Positions 57,828 through 64,000 of a DNA stretch of 64,000 bases are shown one piece after another (the first letter of the stretch is position 1; each line of letters begins with the position of its first letter). The notes beneath the pieces were generated by a model. That model made no database searches. It was given only the letters and a program-made list of their open reading frames with translations, and was not told the origin of the DNA. Source of the DNA: DATFKA01 sp035268885 (GTDB taxonomy: Bacteria > Bacteroidota > Bacteroidia > Chitinophagales > Saprospiraceae); NCBI GenBank assembly GCA_035268885.1, contig DATFKA010000108.1, forward strand, positions 25,745 to 89,744, written 5' to 3'. The position numbers and the translations under genes were made by a program.

Positions 57828-59524
57828 TATCCCGCTGCCTGTCCGTCTTTTCTGGATTCCGACGCACCGTAGTAAACCTGCCTGGCGAGGTCGACCATAA
57901 TGGCTTGATAACCGCCGTAGATACCTACCGCGAAGGCGACACTATGTCCTTTCTTTTCTAGCTCCCGGACAGTTTGGTAGTCGAAACCAGATTCCAGGTT
58001 AAGGGTACCACCATTAGTCATACGAGATCCCGTAGGTTGTGAAGAGCCGCGATGGCGCATACGCGGGGCATCTCCGGCCTCTTGTAAGTTCATGCCAAAG
58101 TCGATTAAATTCACCACGATCTGGGTATGCCCCTGGGGCTGTACCGATCCTCCCATAAGTCCAAAACTAACCCAGGGCTTTCCGTCTTTGGTGATGAATG
58201 CGGGAATAATCGTGTGGAAAGGTCTCTTACCGGGCTCCAGTACATTCATGTGGTCAGGGTCTTGTACGTTAAACATTTGTCCACGGTTTTGTAAGACAAA
58301 GCCCAGTCCGTCGGGCACCATTCCGGAGGCGAATTCGGCGTAAATACTCTGGATTAGAGAAACCATATTTCCGTCTTTATCGGCAACGGTCAGGTAGGTG
58401 GTGTTGCCAGCTTCGATCTCCAGATCACCGGCGGGATACGTTCTGGCTGCCTGATTGTTATCGATGAGTGCCCGGCGTTCTTTGGCGTATGTTTTGGAAA
58501 TAAGTTGGTCGATCGGAATATCATTAAAAGCGGGATCGGCATAAAATTTAGCGCGATCTTCAAAGGCGAGTTTCTTTGCTTCGGTCAGTACATGCAAATA
58601 TTCCGCACTGCCAAAACCCATCGACTGGATGTCGTAGCCTTCCAGAATATTCAACATTTGTAAAGCGGCCGTGCCCTGTCCGTTGGGGGGTAATTCCCAA
58701 ACGTCGTAGCCCCGGTAGTTGGTACTAATCGGCTCTACCCAATTAGAGGTATGGGCCGCCATGTCTTCGTAGCTCAGAAAGCCACCGTGTTTTTTCATAT
58801 AGGCATCAATGGTGCGGGCAATATCGCCTTTATAAAAAACGTCTCTTCCCTGCTCGGCAATTTTTTCATAAGTATTGGCCAGATCCGGATTCTGAAATAC
58901 ATCACCCTTTTGGGGGGTGGTTTTGCCATTCGGCATATAGGTTTCCCTAAAACCGGGTAAATCCTGCTTGTTCTGATAATTGGTGCCCATTTCGTAGGCA
59001 ATCACCTCCGAGACCGGGAATCCATTTCTACCGTACGTGATGGCGGGCTGCAGGATTTCTTCCATACTCAGCTCACCAAATTTTTCGTGCATTTTAAACC
59101 AACCGTCTACACAGCCCGGTACGGTTACTGGGAGTGGTCCGGTATAAGGAATGTAATTCATATCGCGTTCTGCAAAATAGGCCCGACTTAAATTTTGTGG
59201 GGACCGACCACTACCATTAAAGCCATATAACTGTTCGGTCTCCGCATCCCAAACGATGGCAAAGATATCACCACCAATTCCACAACTGGCCGGCTCCACC
59301 AATCCCAAAACTGCATTGGCGGCGATGGCAGCATCCATGGCGCTACCTCCCTTTTTCAGTATGTCAAGTGCTGCCTGGGTAGCCAGCGGTTGGCTGGTGG
59401 CGGCCATCCCGTCGCGGGCCAATATTTCGGAACGAGTGGTAAAGGTTTCTCCCGTCAGACGATCCTGGGCATTTAAATGTAATGAAAGAGCTAGAAGGAC
59501 GAAAAAGAAGATTGATTTTTTCAT
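57824..59524 (-). CDS. ggt: Gamma-glutamyltransferase (periplasmic)
   Basis: From the ATG at 59524 this is 566 residues with a signal peptide (KKSIFFFVLLALSLHLNAQ); the frame opens at 59563, but those residues spoil the signal. The Ntn-hydrolase hallmark is present: the proenzyme is cut before the Thr in GNTTYLTVADKDGN (near residue 355), which becomes the nucleophile. SIYAEFASGMVPDGLGFVLQNRG and FGLMGGSVQPQGHTQ complete the small subunit. It hydrolyses or transfers the gamma-glutamyl group of glutathione-like compounds in the periplasm. It follows operon B on the same strand after 62 bases, so read-through is possible. Confidence 0.9.
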   Translation of the reverse strand: MKKSIFFFVLLALSLHLNAQDRLTGETFTTRSEILARDGMAATSQPLATQAALDILKKGGSAMDAAIAANAVLGLVEPASCGIGGDIFAIVWDAETEQLYGFNGSGRSPQNLSRAYFAERDMNYIPYTGPLPVTVPGCVDGWFKMHEKFGELSMEEILQPAITYGRNGFPVSEVIAYEMGTNYQNKQDLPGFRETYMPNGKTTPQKGDVFQNPDLANTYEKIAEQGRDVFYKGDIARTIDAYMKKHGGFLSYEDMAAHTSNWVEPISTNYRGYDVWELPPNGQGTAALQMLNILEGYDIQSMGFGSAEYLHVLTEAKKLAFEDRAKFYADPAFNDIPIDQLISKTYAKERRALIDNNQAARTYPAGDLEIEAGNTTYLTVADKDGNMVSLIQSIYAEFASGMVPDGLGFVLQNRGQMFNVQDPDHMNVLEPGKRPFHTIIPAFITKDGKPWVSFGLMGGSVQPQGHTQIVVNLIDFGMNLQEAGDAPRMRHRGSSQPTGSRMTNGGTLNLESGFDYQTVRELEKKGHSVAFAVGIYGGYQAIMVDLARQVYYGASESRKDGQAAGY

Positions 59525-59586
59525 AGTAGTGTTGCTTTTGTGTTGGGTTCCAAAGATAAACAATAGTCATAACTCACTAATACTTC

Positions 59587-60975
59587 CTACTGTTTAGGAA
59601 TACGTAGAGTTTGCCCTACGGATAGGGTGTTGCCCTGTAAGTTGTTGAGTGCTTTGATCGGTTGGACAGAAGTATTTCCGGATGGATCGACGACACCGTA
59701 TTTTTTCGCAATGGAAAATAGTGTCTCTCCGGCCGCTACTACGTGGAGGGTTTGGTCACCATTTATGTCCTGGCCTGAGATAAATCGCCGGGTTCCGTCG
59801 GCGTACTGTACTTCAACACCCTGTACGGCTGGGTATTCAATTTTCACCTGCGGAGGTACTACCGGGGTAGGACCTACACGTACGGTATAATTTAGATTTA
59901 CCTGTCTATCACCAAGTAGGTTTCTAATCTCGTTCTTATCTTTTTCGTCTTCAAATAAGTCCGTTAACCTTAGGTTGAAGCTCACGGGGACGGATCGGGC
60001 CGACCTTCCGGCCTGGACGAGGGTATCGCCCAACTCCACCTGAATCGGGAAAGATAGGGGCTGGTTGTATTCTTCCAGCCCATCCCGATCATTTGTCGAG
60101 TTGGTCATTTTTAGACTGCCCGAAACCCTGGCGTATATCTTGTCTCCCGTAGAGCCGCCGTAAGTAGCAAGTGGAATGAGCATATCAGAAAAGGATTGGT
60201 AAGCGCTGGGGTCTCCATTTTTATCCATTGGGACCACAATGGGTTCTGCCAAAAAGATGGCAATGGTATCTCCAGTACCGGAGCTACGATTGTTGATGCC
60301 GGGCGCTGTGTTTCGGATACGGGACAGGTCAATGGGGGAAAGTGGGATATGGATACGCAGGGAATCGTAGGGCTTTATATCTTCTTCCAGCGTCATGGGA
60401 GGAAGGGAGATGTCATAATTTCGGTTGCGATCATCAATGCCGATGGTCTGTCTGTCAAAATAAAGATCAATCGTATGGGGCTGTCGGAACAGATCGGGAA
60501 GTACCTCAAAAGCATCCTGGAATACCATGCCGGATAGAAACCAAAGCAATAGGAATACCGCGGCGTATTTCCAGATTCTTTTCAGGAAGGCAGCAATGGC
60601 CATTCGATCTCTCTTTTCGGCCAGAATAGGCTCGACGAGAGTGTCGTGACTGACTTCGTAGATGGGATTGTTTCCACTTTGGTTAATTCTACGGATCAGG
60701 CGTGACTCTTCTAGTTTTTCCAGTAACTCATTCTCCATGCCCAGTATCTCCTTGATGTAAGCGACATCTTTAGAGGTGCGCTGCCGGGATTTAGGCAGGA
60801 TGAGGTGATTTTGCAGCAGGCGTCGTGCCAGTTTGCGATCCTTTCTCTTTTCCAGGCTCTGGATCTGGCTTAAGTAATAACCGCGTAGCACGGAGTCGAG
60901 ATTTCCTACATCCTCTCTGTTCAGCGCCAGGATGGGCCTCGATAGTGTATCCGGTCTTTTATTCTTTGCTGCCAT
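59587..60975 (-). CDS. Winged-helix/transmembrane/LysM protein (operon B)
   Basis: This 462-residue protein starts with helices and a winged helix (residues about 30-120) that ends NPIYEVSHDTLVEPIL, the form of the STAND winged helix (FELTHDSIA) in operon A. One membrane helix (about 136-153, after KRIWK) follows, so the N-terminus should be inside. Periplasmic beta-rich domains fill about 155-400. The last 55 residues are a LysM domain (HVVAAGETLFSIAKKYG to VGQTLRIPKQ), which binds peptidoglycan or chitin-like glycans. This suggests a sensor of cell-wall state. The ATPase gene, 29 bases upstream, lacks exactly this winged helix. Confidence 0.75.
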   Translation of the reverse strand: MAAKNKRPDTLSRPILALNREDVGNLDSVLRGYYLSQIQSLEKRKDRKLARRLLQNHLILPKSRQRTSKDVAYIKEILGMENELLEKLEESRLIRRINQSGNNPIYEVSHDTLVEPILAEKRDRMAIAAFLKRIWKYAAVFLLLWFLSGMVFQDAFEVLPDLFRQPHTIDLYFDRQTIGIDDRNRNYDISLPPMTLEEDIKPYDSLRIHIPLSPIDLSRIRNTAPGINNRSSGTGDTIAIFLAEPIVVPMDKNGDPSAYQSFSDMLIPLATYGGSTGDKIYARVSGSLKMTNSTNDRDGLEEYNQPLSFPIQVELGDTLVQAGRSARSVPVSFNLRLTDLFEDEKDKNEIRNLLGDRQVNLNYTVRVGPTPVVPPQVKIEYPAVQGVEVQYADGTRRFISGQDINGDQTLHVVAAGETLFSIAKKYGVVDPSGNTSVQPIKALNNLQGNTLSVGQTLRIPKQ

Positions 60976-61004
60976 AAAGTAAATCTTTCCAGGTATATTT
61001 TTCC

Positions 61005-62015
61005 TTATGTTTTTGTTGCTTTTTTCTCTCGTTCAATGATCCTGCGTTCAATGTGTTGACATACGATTTGTAATTGAGAAGGATCAATTCGTTGGGTCAG
61101 TTTATCCTGTAGAAAGCCAATTATTTCATCCAGTAATTCATTATCGATCGTGAAACTAGGAGAAATAAAGTCAGTGTCTTTCAGGCTAGCCGGTTCGGAG
61201 ATAGCTTTCTTGGCTTGTTGGCTATCAAAGGGCCTCAATTCATAACTGTTGAGCATCATCTCTGGTAAATAGGCCTTCAAACGCTCTAGATAATGTAATT
61301 TGTCGGAACGCATGGAAATCAGGATCTTGGCATCCAGGGGCTCTTCGATACGGGCCATTAGCTGGGCTACTTTGGGAGTGGGTAGACTTCTCTGGAATAC
61401 TTCCGACTCCGCTTCGATGATCTGCTTTCTTTCCAACCCCTTCCGAACGGAGTCGGGTAAAACCTGGTGGTAAATTTCTCCCAATTGTCTGGCAAATTCT
61501 TCCACTCTTTTCTCGGGATAGGAAAATAGCTCTTCAAACTGGTCGAGAATGAAGACGATGCGTAAGGGCCGTACCGCTAAATCAACCATCATTTTTTTAG
61601 CGCTGAGCCACAGACTGGTTTTAGGCAAGGGAATAATCTGCTCCCAGTGCGGGGCTTTACCCAGACAAGCGGTTTTGAACCGCTCAATGGGGTCTTTAAT
61701 GAGTTCGGTGTCCAGGGCCTCTATACCCTGTTTTTCTCTTCTCATTCTGGCCAGTTCCGGATCGTAATTGGTAAAACGGATAGGAACCAGGTGATAGGGT
61801 ACATCCCAATCTCTGATTTTACTTAAGGCAGGAAGTATACCCGCATTAATGAGGGAGGATTTTCCCATACCCGAAGATCCGTGTAAGATCGTCAGGCTGT
61901 CCAGGTCTAATAGTCGGCAGACGGCCTCTATCTCCTTGTCCCTGCCAAAAAAGTATTGCTGCTCTTTTGGAGAAAAGGGGCGGAGTCCAGGATATCGAGA
62001 TCGTAAGTTTGTCAT
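61005..62015 (-). CDS. STAND-family NTPase without winged helix (operon B)
   Basis: The ATG at 62015 gives 336 residues starting MTNLRSRYPGLRPFSPKEQQ, the standard nSTAND1 opening; the frame reaches 62060 but would overlap the upstream stop. Walker A is GSSGMGKS (46-53), Walker B IVFILDQFEELF (153-164), with a MRSDKLHYLERL segment like the sensor region of related ATPases. It ends soon after the lid helix IDPSQLQIVCQHIERR, where STAND proteins usually continue into a winged helix. That winged helix is on the next gene. It is likely a switch that links the cyclase/SIR2-like protein to the membrane sensor. Confidence 0.85.
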   Translation of the reverse strand: MTNLRSRYPGLRPFSPKEQQYFFGRDKEIEAVCRLLDLDSLTILHGSSGMGKSSLINAGILPALSKIRDWDVPYHLVPIRFTNYDPELARMRREKQGIEALDTELIKDPIERFKTACLGKAPHWEQIIPLPKTSLWLSAKKMMVDLAVRPLRIVFILDQFEELFSYPEKRVEEFARQLGEIYHQVLPDSVRKGLERKQIIEAESEVFQRSLPTPKVAQLMARIEEPLDAKILISMRSDKLHYLERLKAYLPEMMLNSYELRPFDSQQAKKAISEPASLKDTDFISPSFTIDNELLDEIIGFLQDKLTQRIDPSQLQIVCQHIERRIIEREKKATKT

Positions 62016-62028
62016 CTGTGGTCCAAAT

Positions 62029-63735
62029 TTAAGCAGGTATAGTTTCTGAGACGCGATCAATAAACATCGATAGTCGGTTTCTTAACTTCCGCCATTCTTT
62101 TTCGAGTTCCGATTTGCCGAAACCGTCATAATTTTCCAGTTCTTTAATTTTATGGTAACTCTGCTGATAATCATTTAATTCCCTTATTAAGCGCCCTTCT
62201 TTTCCGTCGTTAATCAACCATTCGTCCAGGCCTTCCAGTACTTCTTCGAAGCGAAATTGCTCGGTCATTATTTGTAATTGCTCATAAGGAGACTTTCTCT
62301 CTGTCACCGTATTTTTTCTTAATAGGTCCTCCGCTTCGCACATTTCGTGCAAATTCAAAATGAATTCATCAATCTGTTTATCCAGGAAGGTAATTTTAAA
62401 ATTGGATTCAAAAAACGTTTTATTTTCCTGAGCCAGGCTGGAAGTACTGGGCGGATGGGCGTAAGAGATTTCTTTCTCATGTACCTTTAATACCCTCAAT
62501 AAAAGCTTCATGTACCATTCTTCAAAGGAAGAGCCTAAAAAGACCAAGTGACTGGCCGTTTGTACTTTGTCTTCAATGACCTTGGGCAATTGATGAACGC
62601 CCAGTATACCAAAAATAAATTGGTACAAGCGGTCCAGTGAGATGACCATTGATTCTTTGTGCTGTTCACTCCCGAAGAGGTTGTAAATCAGTGGATAATT
62701 TTCTGAAAAGGGTTTAAGAGCTGCGGTTTCTTGCAGGTAGTTGTAATAGGCAAACTGATGATTGATCTGATTATGTTCAAAGACATCGTGGACCAGGTCA
62801 AAGGGGTAAGTAGATAGAATTAGGTCAAAGGGAATCTCACTAATCTTTTTAAATCGATTCATCTGTTTTTCTCCCAGATCTACCAGTTTGATTCGGGTCA
62901 GCTCTCTGAACATCCGTTGACCTCCGGGTCGGTTGACCAGTGCCTGGGCGGAAGTGAAAAAGTCAAGTGAGCCATTGCCAGATGGGCTATCCATCCATTT
63001 GTGTTGGTCACGCATCAATAATTCCGGTAGAAAAACTTCAGCCTCTGGATTTTCCGCTGATTCCGCAGGCTTAGAAAAAGCATAATTACCCAAAATGAGT
63101 ACGCACTTCTTCTCTTCCAGCGCGTCCATAATCTCCAGTAGCTGGTATTTTTCCCAGTCGCCTTTTTCGGCCGGACTCGGAGGGGGAGGAGCTGTATTCT
63201 GTAGTTTACCCTGCATTGCTTCGGGAGACGGAACTACGAATTCGGGATTGGAGACAGCATATACCTCCATCGGTTCGGAAATATTCTTGAAATGAAAAGA
63301 CCCCACGGGAGTAAGCGAAAATTCCAGTTTGTTTTTAACCTGATTCCGGATGGTTTTGGAAAGCAAAATAGCACCAGGTACGCCCAGGGACTCAATACGG
63401 GAAGCAATATTTACGCCATCTCCGAAGGCATTATCGTTTTTGTAGAGCACATCTCCCAGGTGCATTCCTATTCTGACGGGTACTTCCTGGGCGATAAATT
63501 GACGCTGCATAGCCGCACAGGCGCGCAAACAGAGCAAGGCACTATCGAAAGATAACAGGCATCCATCGCCATAATACTGGATGATCTTTGCTTCCTGATC
63601 CTGCACCCCTTCCTCCAGAATAGTACGGAAGCGATCTAGTATGGCCAGGGCATTTACTTCATCCTTTTGCATCATGGCTGAGTACCCTGCGATATCCGCA
63701 AATACGATAATGGCTAACTTTCTGGAAACGAGCAT
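62029..63735 (-). CDS. Class III nucleotide cyclase fused to SIR2-like domain and EAD-like tail (operon B)
   Basis: This 568-residue protein has a class III cyclase domain (5-165): metal Asp in VFADIAGYS (Asp14), second in IQYYGDGCL (Asp57), transition-state Asn/Arg in GVNIASRIES (Asn109, Arg113). The base-specifying residues are Gln53 and Asn102, not the Lys/Asp of adenylate cyclases. After a Pro-rich linker (182-188), residues 195-440 follow a SIR2-like order: CVLILGNYAF, IPFDLILSTYPFDLV, LIYNLFGS and LVFLGSSFEEWYMKLLLRVL, but the usual GAG, TNYD and HG residues are altered. The C-terminal 80 residues (FEEVLEGLDEW to LRNRLSMFIDRVSE) look like an effector-associated domain. It is the first gene of operon B, 13 bases before the ATPase. 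Confidence 0.8.
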   Translation of the reverse strand: MLVSRKLAIIVFADIAGYSAMMQKDEVNALAILDRFRTILEEGVQDQEAKIIQYYGDGCLLSFDSALLCLRACAAMQRQFIAQEVPVRIGMHLGDVLYKNDNAFGDGVNIASRIESLGVPGAILLSKTIRNQVKNKLEFSLTPVGSFHFKNISEPMEVYAVSNPEFVVPSPEAMQGKLQNTAPPPPSPAEKGDWEKYQLLEIMDALEEKKCVLILGNYAFSKPAESAENPEAEVFLPELLMRDQHKWMDSPSGNGSLDFFTSAQALVNRPGGQRMFRELTRIKLVDLGEKQMNRFKKISEIPFDLILSTYPFDLVHDVFEHNQINHQFAYYNYLQETAALKPFSENYPLIYNLFGSEQHKESMVISLDRLYQFIFGILGVHQLPKVIEDKVQTASHLVFLGSSFEEWYMKLLLRVLKVHEKEISYAHPPSTSSLAQENKTFFESNFKITFLDKQIDEFILNLHEMCEAEDLLRKNTVTERKSPYEQLQIMTEQFRFEEVLEGLDEWLINDGKEGRLIRELNDYQQSYHKIKELENYDGFGKSELEKEWRKLRNRLSMFIDRVSETIPA

Positions 63736-63802
63736 CTCATAGATTATTTAGGTACCTCAAAATACAAAAATATTTGAATTACCTACTTATTGCTCTGGCT
63801 TA

Positions 63803-64000
63803 AATACTCTGTAATTTAAGTTAATGTGTATTTTGAAACCTCAGATTTTTGTTCAAGACAAGGCGCGGCGGAGCCTTGTTACTTCAGAAAGGGCCCCTTG
63901 AATTCCCTTTCTTCGTCTAGCTACAAAGGTGAGTACGCAACGCAATAATGGACAAAAAGATGACTTTCAAAATGCTTAGAAATTTAGATTACAGAGTATT
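63803..64000. repeat. MITE-like element with 36-bp terminal inverted repeats (reaches window end)
   Basis: The left end AATACTCTGTAATTTAAG (63803-63838 in full) and the right end, read on the minus strand as AATACTCTGTAATCTAAA (63965-64000), match over 36 bases with few differences, both ending TTTTGAAA. The interior has a hairpin (ACAAGGC-N8-GCCTTGT at 63857-63878) and no ORF. The right end coincides with the window edge, so the true boundary could be further out. Confidence 0.65.

Overview
The window reads as chromosomal DNA of a member of the Bacteroidota, most likely a Saprospiria-type marine or sludge organism (this lineage is inference). The evidence is type IX secretion (T9SS) sorting domains of both types (S8 peptidase 15549-17909; giant adhesin 20127-26282), many AFAQ-type signal peptides and lipoproteins, a TTTG-N20-TACTTTTG promoter, a flavobacterial-type arginine decarboxylase, and CHAT/STAND genes. 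No rRNA, tRNA, CRISPR array, prophage or intact insertion sequence was found.

Layout. 1-14.2 kb: end of a nitroreductase, two endonuclease/exonuclease/phosphatase proteins, a saccharopine-dehydrogenase-like oxidoreductase, a secreted purple-acid-phosphatase-like enzyme, a small-molecule kinase overlapping a lipoprotein ADP-ribosylglycohydrolase, a GH3 glycosidase, a CotH-like protein, an exported PPP-type phosphatase and an SSS symporter. 14.5-27.7 kb: an export block with an M57 lipoprotein protease, an S8 protease, an M12B-like protease, a 2051-residue T9SS type B adhesin, a remnant of a T9SS sorting domain and a beta-barrel protein. 28.2-35.2 kb: operon A, with a CHAT protease-like protein, a double STAND ATPase, a winged-helix/transmembrane/coiled-coil/WD40 protein and an outer-membrane barrel. 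35.4-46.6 kb: alpha-glucan phosphorylase, serine hydrolase, arginine decarboxylase, a MazG-VWA-MoxR operon, M28 peptidase, HtpX and an exported VOC protein. 46.8-52.5 kb: tryptophanase, a sulfatase, and a sugar operon of ABM protein, GRP-type transporter and ribokinase. 52.8-57.8 kb: methionine/cysteine genes metZ and osmC on the minus strand, and a SAM-I riboswitch, a short leader ORF ending in four cysteine codons, metY and metX on the plus strand. 57.8-63.7 kb: gamma-glutamyltransferase and operon B, with a class III cyclase/SIR2-like protein, a STAND ATPase and a winged-helix/transmembrane/LysM protein.

Most interesting. Operons A and B share one plan. A cytoplasmic effector or signal enzyme comes first, then a STAND NTPase ending just after its lid helices. 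The missing winged helix sits on a separate membrane protein with a periplasmic sensor (WD40 in A, LysM in B). The STAND module is cut at the same place in both, which suggests a family of envelope-sensing, split-STAND signalling or conflict systems. The second highlight is the metY leader, where a SAM riboswitch is followed by a 26-codon ORF ending Met-Cys-Cys-Cys-Cys-stop, suggesting combined SAM and cysteine sensing. Several small palindromic or terminal-inverted-repeat elements are scattered between genes.
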